Shown one piece after another: positions 44,664 to 56,396 of a DNA stretch of 64,000 bases. This DNA comes from Colius striatus (lineage: Eukaryota > Chordata > Aves > Coliiformes > Coliidae). The DNA is taken from the NCBI RefSeq assembly GCF_028858725.1, contig NC_084769.1, positions 2,225,001 through 2,289,000 of the forward strand. The letters run 5' to 3'. The notes below the pieces were generated by a model. The model saw nothing but the letters and a program-made list of their open reading frames with translations, did not search any database and was not told the origin of the DNA. Within the stretch, counting starts at the first letter, position 1; each line of letters opens with the position of its first letter. A program made the position numbers and the translations under genes.

Positions 44664-44800
44664 ACAGCATCACAGCATGGTGGGTGTTGGAAGGGACCTT
44701 TAAAGATCATTCAGTCCAATCTCCCTGCCAAAGCAGGTCCCACCTAAATCAGGTCACACAGGGACGTGTCCAGGTGGGTTTGGAAGACCTCCAGAGATAC
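44664..44800 (-). mobile_element. CR1 LINE 3' fragment
   Basis: Begins cacagcatcacagcatggt, continues ttggaagggacctttaaag and tcccacctaaatcaggtca. Sense to RIF1. Confidence 0.85.
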
Positions 44801-45185
44801 AAGGCTTTAGATTGAAGTCTTTCCCCCAGATCAGCTAAGAAAACCCTTTCACTTCACTGATGTAAGACAAACAGCCAGCGTCCACTTCATCCTGCGGGCG
44901 ACAGTCATGAAGCAAAAATGCAAACTCCAAACAACCAGCTGGGACCAACAGACACCAGAGTGCATTTAATCAAAGTAAGCAATGCACATCAGAGAATATT
45001 TTAGCTGCTTTAAAACAGTAAAGCAATGGGTTAGCTTGAAACTGTATAACCTGCATGGAAGATTAAGACTTAGCTACAGTAGTCTGAGCTACAGGAATCG
45101 AAGTCACGTCCGTTTGACACACCCAAGTGAAACCACGTTACATCCCATTAAGTTTGAAACACAAGCAACCACACACCTCTTTGAC

Positions 45186-45319
45186 CTAAGCACTTCTTTT
45201 TGATGTTCTGTCAGTACTCTGGTTTTGGTTTCTGGAGGGATAAACACAAAATCAGCAGATCTCTCCTCTTCCAAGGGTATCTCACTTTTCGTCTTCGAAG
45301 ATGCGAATTCTAGTTTCAA
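45186..45319 (-). CDS. RIF1: RIF1 exon (44 aa)
   Basis: Encodes LKLEFASSKTKSEIPLEE, then SADFVFIPPETKTR and LTEHQKEVL. The DFVFIPPE block is conserved. Donor gtcaaa is weak; acceptor ctgtag. Confidence 0.95.
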
Positions 45320-45960
45320 CTACAGAAAGGGAAAAAACCCAACCCTGGGTTAGAAACACAACAGATGCATCTAAAGTGATTCCATGGCTCAGGTGCAGCC
45401 ACCCTAAGCAGAGCTCCCAGCTGCAGCTCACTCAGCATACTGATTGGCACAAATCCCTCACTAGGTGCTGATTTTCTTCATGAGTGATTTCGCTTTCCCT
45501 CCCAACACTGACACCTAGGAGAGAGTGTTCAAGGGGCTTCTAAGCCTTGAAGTAAGCTTCTGCATTTCATTTCCTTTCACATCTTCAGGCTGAAAGCCTG
45601 CAACAAGTAAAGGTACCTCAATACTCAAGAGGGTTACTGTTTACTGTGGTTTACTAAACCTGGGCTGCCTTGGGAGCACGACATCCTTCTAGTGACAGCT
45701 GTGGAGCAGGCAGCACAACCTGCAACCAGACCCAGGTGTGGGTCTCCTGTCTGGCTGCCTCTCCTCCCATCTGTCACACTGCCCTCCATCCTTCCTCCTC
45801 ACAACCCAGCAGAGAATTTGAACAGGAAAACGGAATCCAAGGGTATTACACAGCACAGGCTTGAAAGGAAAGCATTTCAGAACTCCCTCACCATCACTGA
45901 GAGTTTGCAGGTGCAGGATGGAAGGGCTGTGACCCTCCCACAGCTCTGTGAGCACTTTAC

Positions 45961-46104
45961 CTTTGCAGAGGCTCCTGACATGTTACTGGCCTTGTCTTTT
46001 GCTTCATTTTGCAGTTCACCTGCCCGTGCCAATATAGAGTCTCGTTTGTGACTCAAAGTTACTCCCATTCCGCTGATCTTGGCATCCAGCTGAGAACTTT
46101 CCAC
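45961..46104 (-). CDS. RIF1: RIF1 exon (48 aa)
   Basis: Encodes VESSQLDAKISGMGVTLS, HKRDSILARAGELQNEAK and DKASNMSGASAK. Phase 0-0. Donor gtaaag, acceptor ctcacag. Confidence 0.93.
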
Positions 46105-46596
46105 CTGTGAGTAAAAACACACCGAATGCATTATGTGAAGACACTCCAGACCCATCCCCAAATGTATTAATTTCTACAACTAAACCGTCCCACATGCTGT
46201 TTTCCCCTGAATTAAGGTAGAGGATTGCTCTGGTTTGGGCCCAGATGGAGTTCAGTTTCTCTCTAGCAGCTGGCCCAGGGCTGTGGTTTGGATTCAGTGT
46301 GAGAACAACGTTGCCAACATCACAGCAACAGTGAGGTGGAGCTAGCAGCTGTGTGGTCCTCAGTTGCCACCTGTGGTTCAACCACGAGAAGGACAACTGA
46401 GAAAATCTGTTGTTTTAAAGAACCTAACAGAACCCAGGGCTTCAAATGCATAAACTGTTAAGAACCAACTCCTTTGACAGTGTTTACCCAGCAGAGTTTG
46501 TCACTCCAAACATGAAGCAAGCACAGGCCAATGCCAGTAACAAACCTGAGCACCTCCCATGAAGTTACCCACTTGTGAGGCCAACCAGATACTTAC

Positions 46597-46696
46597 TCCT
46601 TCAGAGAATGGGCTGCTGCAGTCTTCAGCTATCTCGATGCTTTCAAACCCAGGCAGCAAGAGTGGGATCTTCTTTTTGGCTTGGCTCAACACGGAT
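46597..46696 (-). CDS. RIF1: RIF1 exon (33 aa)
   Basis: Encodes SVLSQAKKKIPLLLPGFE and SIEIAEDCSSPFSEG. Last part of the HEAT-repeat array. Donor gtaagt, acceptor gagcag. Confidence 0.94.
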
Positions 46697-46852
46697 CTGC
46701 TCAACAAACAAAGAGATTTCACCTCTTTGAGGTGGGATCAAATAAAGAGAGGCATGCAACAAGGGCAGCAGAGCAATGAAGCTTCACTTGTCCACGGCCC
46801 GAGATCTCTCCCTTTAAAGCTATGCAAATGTAAGAAAGGATCAGTATCTTAC

Positions 46853-47055
46853 TTTAACTCTTCAGGGTAGGTTAAGGACGTGGTCTTGGCAAAGGTTGCA
46901 TTCCAGAAGTGGGCACACTGGTTACGGATGTGTTTGCTCTTATGCTGGAACATGACACAGAGGAGGGGAGAGAGCTGCTCCAGCAGCTCGCTGTTGTAGG
47001 AGCCCGTGCAGTGAGACTGCAAGCACTGCACAATCTCGGCCAGCAGCTTTTCCAG
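46853..47055 (-). CDS. RIF1: RIF1 exon (67 aa)
   Basis: Encodes LEKLLAEIVQCLQSHCTG, ELLEQLSPLLCVMFQHKS and HFWNATFAKTTSLTYPEE. HEAT-type helices; ELLEQLSPLL and FWNATFAK are conserved. Donor gtaaga, acceptor ccctcag. Confidence 0.96.
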
Positions 47056-47356
47056 CTGAGGGAGAGAAGCAGCAAGAGGTTTACTGAATTCAAACACTGC
47101 CCATATTCACTATTTCAAAGCTTACACCAACAATCACTTCAAGCATTGTTATCCCACAGAATAGCAGGGCCTGGCTGACCACGTTTAAACACCACGCCAA
47201 GGGTGCCACAGTCACACTCAGCGGCGCTCCCCTCAAGGACCTTTCTAGTGAAAACCAGATCATTTCAAAACTAAAGCTCTGCCTTCATGACATTTCTCAG
47301 TTTTCAAATGGCAGAACTCTTGTGCCACACGCTTCCCCAACCCCCAGCTTCTTTAC

Positions 47357-47399
47357 CTTGCTGTTAAGGTTACTGTATGCTTTAGATGCATCAGCAAGC
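47357..47399 (-). CDS. RIF1: RIF1 43-nt exon (14 aa)
   Basis: One base plus LADASKAYSNLNSK. Very short, but required to keep frame between its neighbours (phase 2 in, phase 0 out). Donor gtaaag, acceptor ttggcag. Confidence 0.9.
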
Positions 47400-49002
47400 C
47401 TGCCAAAACAAACAAGATAGTTACATTTTGGTGTCTCATTTAGCATAAGAGAAGCATAAGAACATATAATGCACTCAAGCACTGCATGCTAGTTTTAGGG
47501 TAGAACCTGACAATAACCTTGTTGTGAACTGAAACCATCTGCTGCTGTAAATAAGTTGAAGGTATTCCTTTAACCCCCACTGACAAACACGTGTTACCTT
47601 TAAGAGAAACTAATGGCAAGATCAATAGCAATTAGTCCAAGCTTAAAATGAAAGGTTTTCTGATGAAGTAACTTCAAACTGCCTGCTTTGTGGTGCTCTG
47701 AACCCTCTCTCCAAAGAGATTTTCCAAGGCCACACAAATATCTGCATTAAAAGGCTCAAGTACCACCTTCACTAAGGCTTTTCATGGAAAGAAAACCCTC
47801 TGTACTGCATCCTGAAGGATGGGAGGAAACTGCAGTTAGCAATTCATTTTATGAGCCTGGAACCTCCAACCTGAAAAGGTTCCCAGACATCCATTTGCTC
47901 TCACATGCCTGCCTTCAAAAATACATATCCCACACTCACTTCTCCCTTTTAAGCAGTGATTCTAAGAAAGACAATGCTGAAACAAAGGCAGATGAGATGG
48001 GAGATGGAGAGGTGGTGTTCAACCTGACCTTACACAGGAACAGGGGGATTGTTGCCTCCGAGATAGGGACTCCTGATGAGTTTTAGTCCTGCTTCAAGTT
48101 TCAGCTTCCAGGAAAAGGCAGCATCCTATCCTGTCCTGTCCTCCCAGAACACTCAAAGCTGGACTTTATTTCTTATCCAGAGCAAACTCTACATCTCTTG
48201 CATCATGAGCAAATCAGAGGCAGCCCCTCCCACTGAGCCCCTCATAGCTACACCTTGTCTTCAAGACATTGCCTTCAACAGTGAAAAAGCAAAGCCATGT
48301 GGAAAGAACCCTCACACCATTAAAAACGTGCATAGCAACAGTTTCTCAGCACTTCCCTCTGCTTAAAAACTTACAGGCTTTTAGTGCCCATGAACTACTT
48401 GCTTTGTCTGTTTCCTACAAACATTACACAGCTCCTGCCCAGGAGAAAACAAACTACTGTTGCTTATAAACATCTTCACTGAGGTGACACTGTAGAGACA
48501 ACCATTTTCAATACCAAGCTTTCAGATGTCCTACAGGTTTCCTCTCTTGTCTGACTGGGTAGGTTTGGGTTTGTTTCTGAAGAAAAGCATGGCAGAGACT
48601 GCTGCTCACATGGGCAGCTGTAGAAACCCTGCTGAAGCCCCTGCAGGGGTTCCCCTCCCATGTGTGCCCCTGGGAGAGCCCCTGTGCACGGGCTCTAAGG
48701 GCACACACGGCCCTGTCCTGGTCAGGAGCCAGCTCGGCTCAGCCCCAGCATCCTGGGAAGTTCTCAGTGACTACCTTCCAGACCCACTCTCCCCACAGTG
48801 TCTGGGTACCTGCTAGCTTCTAGTAAAATACCCAGTGCTCTCAAAGGCAAGAGACCTGGGAGGAGCTGAAAATTCTTGGCATGTTAGTGCCAAAGCTCTG
48901 AAAGCCCTGAGCTACAGTCAAACGCTACAGACCACACAAAGCTTCACCAATCCCCAGCAATACAATGAATCCAGTTTTCCAACCCTCCTTTACAATACTC
49001 AC

Positions 49003-49267
49003 TTTGTTTTCTCATAAAACACTGCCAGGGGTTTTGAAAAAATTGCAAACATAGTCCCAATCACTGAAGGCAATGAAACGTGGCTGATGATGTTGTGAAG
49101 AACAGCGATAACTGAAGGACCGACAGAGACCAATGTTTCTGAACAGATTTCTTTGGAACTGAACACATGGAAAGAGTTTAGTAACATCACCAGGAGTTTA
49201 AACAGAGAGGCAAGCTTTCCAAGGGGTTCCTTTTTCTTCTTAGACCAATCTGTAGGTGTCTGTGGAG
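49003..49267 (-). CDS. RIF1: RIF1 exon (88 aa)
   Basis: Encodes PQTPTDWSKKKKEPLGKL, ASLFKLLVMLLNSFHVFS and SKPLAVFYEKTK. The PTDWSKKKKEPLGKL block is highly conserved. Donor gtgagt, acceptor atgtcag. Confidence 0.96.
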
Positions 49268-50301
49268 CTGACATTAAAAACAAGAGAGTTAAGCTTCTTG
49301 CCCACCCGACCAATGTGTATTACAGCAAACCTCACCTCAGCTTTCTATGTGACAAACACAACTTGGACTCCCAAGCTGTGCCTACACACAAATAGCTTAA
49401 GACCAGACCTAACAGAAGACATACTTTTTTAGTGCCTAATTTTATGCTTTGGATACAATTTCTACTCCTCTTACTTCCATTTATGGTTGGTCACACAAAT
49501 GACTCTGCTTTTAGGTATCTTTAATGCCTACAGGCAAAAAAGCAGGAACCACACTGCACAGGCATACATTTTGGAACAGGTGAGGAGCAGGGAAGAGGAA
49601 TTATCAAGTGTTACCACATTATTCATTGAGAAGTGAGGTTTCCATCATATTTAGGCTCAGGAGTTTCCAATTCAGGTGTTTCATTCCTTCAGCAGTCCCA
49701 CTCGACTAGGCCAAATTCATGGGGGGCCAGAGAAATGATCAAGACTCCAAGTGTTACACTGAATCTATACTGAATTATGCTATTTCTTCAGCTTTAGTAG
49801 TGGCAAATAGGAGCAGGAAACCTACTCTCCACTGTTTTATGCAAAGCAGCTTCAGGAGTAGCACCCTTGCAAATGTTAACAGTTCACCATCAGTTTTAGG
49901 TAGGTATTTTAATTAGACTGTGATTATAATCAAGCATTACTGCCTCAGATTACATTTGAACAAAGCAAAAGCAGCAGATCTCACAAGCAAAAAATGAAAT
50001 CACAGCCAAGAGACCAACTACAACTTCAGCAGCCAGCAATGTTTTACCACCAGCTGCAAAGTGGCTTCAACATTTCCATTGATTTCAGACACATTTTGTG
50101 AGGCTATGCAGTATCTGCTCAACAAATGCAAAGATCTGATACTCAAATATGCAAACTGGAAGACAGCTTTTGCTCCTGTTCATCCCTTCAGTGCTTAGCT
50201 AATGTGTGTAGCCTGTACAGACCAATACCCTAGAGCCACCACTTCTGCATCTACAACTCTAAAAGAAACAGAAACCCCCAATTATTAAAGTATCTGCTTA
50301 C

Positions 50302-50401
50302 ATCTGTTTTTTGGTTGATATTTAGTACCATATGGTGCAAAGTTGATGCAGTCAACCATAACTGATACAATATGGGTAAGACCATCCATCATTGAAAACA
50401 T
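50302..50401 (-). CDS. RIF1: RIF1 exon (33 aa)
   Basis: Encodes MFSMMDGLTHIVSVMVDC and INFAPYGTKYQPKNR, ending with one base of Ser. Donor gtaagc, acceptor ccacag. Confidence 0.95.
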
Positions 50402-51695
50402 CTGTGGAAGAAACAATCATCAGCAAAGCAAAAGAGCAACACTGACAGAAAACATCAGGTAAAGGCTCAAGTAAGGGAACACTTTAAATCACACACATTC
50501 ACAGAAGCTGGAATCATCCCATTCCATACCAACAACACATCAGGATATACACTAAAGAAGCAAAACCAGCAACAGGCAGGTATAAGGTGTGAGATGTAAG
50601 AAGATGCATCAAAAGCCTTCAGGTTCAGGGCACTAACTGTCCAGTAAAACATGTTACCCAGTGTCAGCATGTGCTTCAGTTCAGTCACTGTGCAAAGCCT
50701 GATTTTCAGAGGAGTCCCTGGAGGGGCAGCAGCAAGGGTGCTGCTAACATTCAGGAAGCACAAGCCACTTCCAGTACATACAAAAGATGGGTCAGGGTGG
50801 TTTGGGGTTTTTTTTTCTCCAATATATCACAAATTCTTCTAAACAAAACTTGCTTTCCAGAGGAACACTGATACTGCAGGCCAGAAACAAGATGAGTTTC
50901 AATGTCACATGCTGAAGCTCTGAACTGTTTCAGTTGGGCTTGCTCAATCATGGGTAAGCTCTGCAAACGGCAGTTTACTGTCAGGATACAGCAGCATCCA
51001 AAAATTAGCCTCCACATTTCATACTTCCAAATCCCAGTTTTCTTTCTCTCTCATCTGTTTCTTATTTGTTCCTTTCACAGCATTTTTTTTCTCCACAGGC
51101 CTCTGAAGCATGAAGGATGTCATGTTCTGAAGCTAATGCTCACCTCCAGACACTGTACCTCCACATACGATTGTAGGTTGCAAAGGGAAAGACACATAAT
51201 GTAAAGGCTTTCTCCTTCAAAAGCTTTCTGTGCTACAAAGCTCTAAGTAAACCAGTGTGTGAGGTTCACAGTGCCAGGAGTATGGCAGGTTATGCCCTCT
51301 GAATGCCACAGTGCAGCTCTAGTCACTTTCCTTATCAGAATGCCTGGTTTTAAGTATGTGATAGTTCAACCTCAAGTTACTTTACACACACACACACAGA
51401 TTTCAACTGAACAAATCAAATTTACCAAGATGATGGCACTCCTTGAACTGCTACTACATCAGTTAGAGGACATATCCAAGGACTACTTAACTGCCACTTT
51501 AAAACTTAAGCTTTATAATTCATTTTGCTCCCTTGTTTCAAACCATTTCTAGATCGCTCTGGTCAGGAAAAGATTGTGTTACAGCTTTAAGCCTCAACCA
51601 CAACACTCAAGTCACAGACAGCCCTACATTCGAGTTTACACTAAGTTCTTACATCTAATTTAAGATCTAGTTCAATATCACTGGTTTATACTCAC

Positions 51696-51845
51696 TACTG
51701 GAGTTTCACCTTCTAGCCCAGATATTATTTTGGCACAAAGTTCTTCACAGCACAGGTTTTCTTCTGCTGTTGCAACTAAGGCAGCACAGCGAGCAAAGGC
51801 TCTGTACAGGTCTGACCACATGCGCAACAGGGATTTCATAGTGGC
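51696..51845 (-). CDS. RIF1: RIF1 exon (50 aa)
   Basis: Encodes ATMKSLLRMWSDLYRAFA, RCAALVATAEENLCCEEL and ISGLEGETPV. One of the best conserved parts of the HEAT domain. Phase 0-0. Donor gtgagt. Confidence 0.97.
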
Positions 51846-52074
51846 CTTTAACAACAGAAAGAGAAAGCTTATCAATACCAGTGTCTGTGCACAGAGAGAA
51901 AAACTCAGCTTGAAGCTGGCTGCTTCTGTCAGAACCTATGTCACTCAAGAAGCCCAACCCTGGAGCAGTGGTCCACTCTGATGATCAGCTCTGCTCTGAT
52001 GACCAGACAGTACTTCACTGCTTCCATAACCCCCCACGTGCTTCTAACCAACGTGACTCTGCTTTCACCCTTAC

Positions 52075-52182
52075 CTGTGGAAACTCCTGAATGGGGAAGA
52101 TGTGAGACACTGGGAGCAGCAAGGCACTATAAACAGCACTGAAGTTGTGTTCCAGTGCATCCCCCTGATTTACCTCATTAGT
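52075..52182 (-). CDS. RIF1: RIF1 exon (36 aa)
   Basis: Encodes TNEVNQGDALEHNFSAVY and SALLLPVSHIFPIQEFPQ. Phase 0-0. Donor gtaagg, acceptor ttgcag. Confidence 0.96.
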
Positions 52183-52512
52183 CTGCAACGAGAAAACAAT
52201 TTTCTGGTCAACAAAGCTGCAAAACTTGGCTGAGCAATAAGGCTGCTCTGAATACACCTCCTTTGTGCAAAAGATCTGGGCCAGCTCCACTGACAGTGGC
52301 ATTTTGAAATGGAGCTGCTCCCACTCCCTTCAAGAGTTCAAGCTGATGCTGCTGTTCAGAAACAAAAAGCACTGTTGCTGAATTGCAACTTAACCTCAAG
52401 CACAACTGGTTACAAAGTGTCTTGTGGTTGTTTTTCAGTTGCAGTATGATGACAATCCACCTAAAGCACCTTTCTTCATCAACTCTAAGATTTTTAGACC
52501 TAATGACTATGT

Positions 52513-52905
52513 GATGAAAGGCTGAGGGAGCTGGGACTCTGGAGCTTGGAGGAGACTGAGAGGTGACCTCATTTCATGGTTACAAACCCATAAAGGGTAG
52601 GTGTGAGGAGGCTGGAGCCAGGCTGTGCTCAGGGATGGCCAATGACAGGACAAGGGGCAACGGGGACAAGCTGGAACAGAAGAGGTTCCAAAGAAACATG
52701 AGGAAAAGCTTCTTACCTGTTGAGGTGAGGGAGCACTGGCAGGGGCTGCCCAGATGGGCTGTGGAGTCTCCTTCTCTGGAGACATTCCAACCCAGCTGGG
52801 TGAGCTCCTGTGTGCCCTGCTCTAGGTGGTGCTGCTCTGGCAGGGGGGTTGCACTGGGTGAACTTTGCAGGTCCCTTCCAGCCCTTGAGAGTCTGTGATT
52901 GCTGT
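52513..52905 (+). mobile_element. CR1 LINE 3' fragment, young-looking
   Basis: Starts gaaaggctgagggagctgg, contains ggccaatgacaggacaagg and gggctgcccagatgggctg, ends gcccttgagagtctgtgat. Antisense to RIF1. Near-copy of 29128-29455. Confidence 0.87.
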
Positions 52906-53511
52906 TGATTATCTCAACAACTGCTACACTAGCCAGTGTGCCTCTAGTAAGGAATCTGTTGAACCTTCCAGTTTCTATGGCTTTCACTAGGGCTTCCCAT
53001 CCAGGAGTCTAACATTAATAAGAAGCCATGTTCTACCATGTCCCAACTTGCCATTTAGGGCATTTTCACATAAAGCAAACAAGTCTCCTAGTATTTAAAA
53101 GTTAAGAGGTCCTGGAGGGCAGGTTTCCACCCTTTGTAGCAGCAATGGTCTCAACTACATCTGTAAATGTGTTTATAATCTTAAAAAGGGGGAAAGACAT
53201 TCCCAATGCTATAGCAGACTCTGTACTCAAAAGTGCTCGTTCTTATTGACTGCATCCACTCTAAGTCCTGCTCTGGATCATCAGCCCACCACCATTCTTC
53301 ATCCCACCTCACTGCAAAGGTTCACACCCCAGTTAGGGACCTTTTATAAACGCAGCTCACCTTCTTGTTTCACAGATACCACCAAGGTTTATATCATATT
53401 ACTGTTAGTTCAAGACATCCAATCCCTGATAACATGAACATAAGAGATCAGCACAAAGCTTTGCTGTCTTTTTTGAGGGGAGATGAGGAAGAGAATAAAA
53501 AGCCACTATAC

Positions 53512-53692
53512 CTGATTAATCCATTCAGTCAGTGGATTAACAATAATACTCCACATTCTCCACAGATGCTCCTTATTCTCCACTTGCTTTGCATGCTGGT
53601 GAATAATGGAGATCACAGACTCGCTGAAAGCCAGGGGGGACGTAGGCCCAGACAAAACATAACCCACGAGTGTTTCCAGGATTACAAAGAAT
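53512..53692 (-). CDS. RIF1: RIF1 exon (60 aa)
   Basis: Encodes FFVILETLVGYVLSGPTS, PLAFSESVISIIHQHAKQ and LWRMWSIIVNPLTEWINQ. HEAT helices; joins ER of the previous exon in phase 2. Donor gtatag, acceptor ccccag. Confidence 0.96.
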
Positions 53693-53807
53693 CTGGGGAA
53701 GAAAGAGAAATAGGTAAGAGACTCTTCTTTTCAGCTGAAGTTGGGGAAAAACTTCCATGAAGCTTCTGTGGGAAGCTCGTTACAAACAACCAGCACCCAC
53801 CACATAC

Positions 53808-53881
53808 CTCTCATCCGTCACACAGCACTTGAGGAGGTTATTATGGAATGGCAGCTGAAGCAAGAACAAAGCTGGTGTTCC
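53808..53881 (-). CDS. RIF1: RIF1 exon (24 aa)
   Basis: Encodes GTPALFLLQLPFHNNLLK, CCVTDE and two bases of Arg. Donor gtatgt, acceptor tttgaag. Confidence 0.93.
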
Positions 53882-56095
53882 CTTCAAAGAGAAATTCCAG
53901 AGGTCAAGACAACATATGCACTGATGAAATGGTTGCCTCACTAAAACACAGTCACTTGTAACTCACAGCCAGCAATCTGCAAGTGGTAAAAGTTGTCCAA
54001 AACGTCAGTTACAGGATCACAGAATCCTAAGGGTTGGAAGGGACCTTGGAAGATCAAGTCCAACCCCCCTGCCAGAGCAGGAACTGAATGAGGCTGTTAG
54101 TAGAGACTCTGCTGGCTTTTACTGCCATATGAGATGTGTGTGTACATACACATGTACACTTGCACAAGGGGAAGCAGCAAAAAGCTGGAGTAAAGCAGCG
54201 GTGTCTTCAGTGAGAATGGCAGAGAGGGGCATTCCTGGCTCTGGGGATAACTTTAGTGGTCTGAAGGGCTTTGCTGCTGTATGTGCTTCCTGCAGCACAA
54301 GTTTTCCCCTAATAGAACAACATGTGTCCAGATTGCACTTCTGTATTACACCTGTGATACTTGTTAGTCTGATGGATATTTACATTTGAAGTCTGGGGAA
54401 GGTCATCAATCTTTAGTCTTTCAACCATAGCACTGATTGAAAGTTCTCACAGCCCCTGAGATTTCTGAAACCACTAAGGACTTGCTTCTGTTTGGCATTT
54501 AGGATTTGCAGGCAAGGATCCATGTCAGGCAGTACTTATGAAAGACAGGTGCCAAGATGTGGAAGGCTACTTTCCATTACACTGTGGAACAGTCAGATGA
54601 AGATATGATCATGTCTTAAGTTTTTGCCCAGTACAAACGAGAGCTGTCCACAACACATGCAAATAATAGTCCTGTAAAAGTCAGAAGGCTCTCAGAGAGA
54701 GAGGTGGGAATAGTAGTCTGACATGACCCTCTTCAGGAAGCTCTGCAATCCTCTTCACATCACATTTGTTTGCAACAATTACAAGTGGCTTGTTAGCAAA
54801 CAGTGTCTAAGACTTCAAAGTACAACTAGAGGGCAAGCTGGAAACCTCAGATCCCAGTGCTCCAGCTCATACCAGTTATACTATAGTTGGAGAAAAAACC
54901 ATCTTCCCTGTTGGAAAGGTTGTGTTTTACAGTGCTTTGTCATTACTGCTTTGAATTTACATGCAGCACAATAAGGCAGGGGCACATAATGCAATTCAAG
55001 GTACATTATGATACCTGCAACGTGAATGAGCAACCTGAAAGTGGCTTACTTCAGGGTTTCAGCAAGACACCTTTCACATACCCTCTGTTAAAATCCACCA
55101 CAAGTCATTCAGGTTTGCCAGTGTTAAAAGTATTGAAGCAAATGCATTTCATAGCTGGCAATTAAAACTTCAAGCGCCCTAACAGAGTTCTGGCTCATGT
55201 ACTCAGGTCAGAAAAGGCCTCCAAATCTAAATAAAACACTTGAGAAAGAAAGTTGGGAGGAATTTTGAGATCTGAGCTCTTCAGTCAGCTCTGGCAGACA
55301 AAGTCTTGCAACTACACCCTTGAGTTGAAGCATTTGTTCACTCGTGTTAAGCTTAGGTCTTCCCTCACAGCTATTTGGCTGCTTTTAAAAGCTTCCAAAT
55401 AAATGCCATGCATTCCCTGGTCAGCTATGCAAATGTTTTGCTACTTTCATGAGCTAAAAAGCTGTTTTTCTGCTGCAGAACACAGAAGTTGCAGCTTTAA
55501 AAGCCTCTAAACAACCTTTTAAACTTTTAATAAACATAACTGGTAGGATGCTCCCACTCATTCTGCTCCAAAAAAACACACACATATAAAACACAATCAG
55601 TGTCATTTCAGCCTTTCCTCACAGATCATTTCTTGTGCTTACTCTCCAGATTGCCATCAGCTGCGTCGCCCTCCCACTGCAGCACACAGAACACAGTGCA
55701 GCATGGCAGTTAGGGCTCATTAGGGACCAAAGCAGAACAGAGTACTCCTCACTTGGCTTCTGAATGTTCCCTGAATAATGCTTTCTATCAAGATATTCTC
55801 TTCTTTGTTGCTGTGCATTGAATTTCCCTTTGCAAAGTCTCTGCAACCTGTATTCTAAACCAAGACCTGACCATGAGAATTCCTCTTGCACTATTACAGC
55901 AATTTCAGCATGTCCCCTTTCAGCTACAGGCAATTCAATTACTCATCAGCAGTCAGTGCTGGAAACAAAGTCTGCACTCTGCAACACACAATAAGATGAT
56001 CATCTACATGACTTATAAAATGCTGTGTACATTTGTGTAGACGGGACATCCTAATACCCTCCAGCATAAAGACAGAGGAATGAAGTCAGACTTAC
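53882..56095. other. 2.2-kb RIF1 intron
   Basis: Holds one CR1 3' fragment at its low-coordinate end and nothing else that I recognise. Confidence 0.5.
54006..54095 (-). mobile_element. CR1 LINE 3' tail, short
   Basis: Begins aggatcacagaatcctaag, then ttggaagggaccttggaag and tccaacccccctgccagag. Sense to RIF1. Confidence 0.82.
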
Positions 56096-56182
56096 ATTTA
56101 ACAGATCCATATCAGCAACCTGATAAGCTGGTGATCCCAGTACTTTTGGAGGCAGCTCCTTAACAGTAATATCAATGAGGGA
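56096..56182 (-). CDS. RIF1: RIF1 exon (29 aa)
   Basis: Encodes SLIDITVKELPPKVLGSP and AYQVADMDLLN. Phase 0-0. Donor gtaagt, acceptor ctttag. PPKVLGSPAYQVA is conserved. Confidence 0.96.
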
Positions 56183-56295
56183 CTAAAGAGCAGAAAAGAA
56201 GAAAATGTATGTAAATAGTTTGGGTTTTTTTCCCTGAGAGACCAAGTAACACCACAAATAAAAGCAAAATTAACAGACAAACCCAGCCAACTTAC

Positions 56296-56396
56296 CAGCA
56301 TTTTCTGCACAGGAAGAGTATTTGATCTCACAGTGTTTTTTAAGGCCTGGAGCAACATGGTCAGTATTTCTGCCCCTTGCTTTTCTTTCTTATTTC
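56296..56396 (-). CDS. RIF1: RIF1 exon (33 aa)
   Basis: Encodes NKKEKQGAEILTMLLQAL and KNTVRSNTLPVQKML after two bases completing Gly. Donor gtaagt, acceptor ttctag. Confidence 0.95.
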
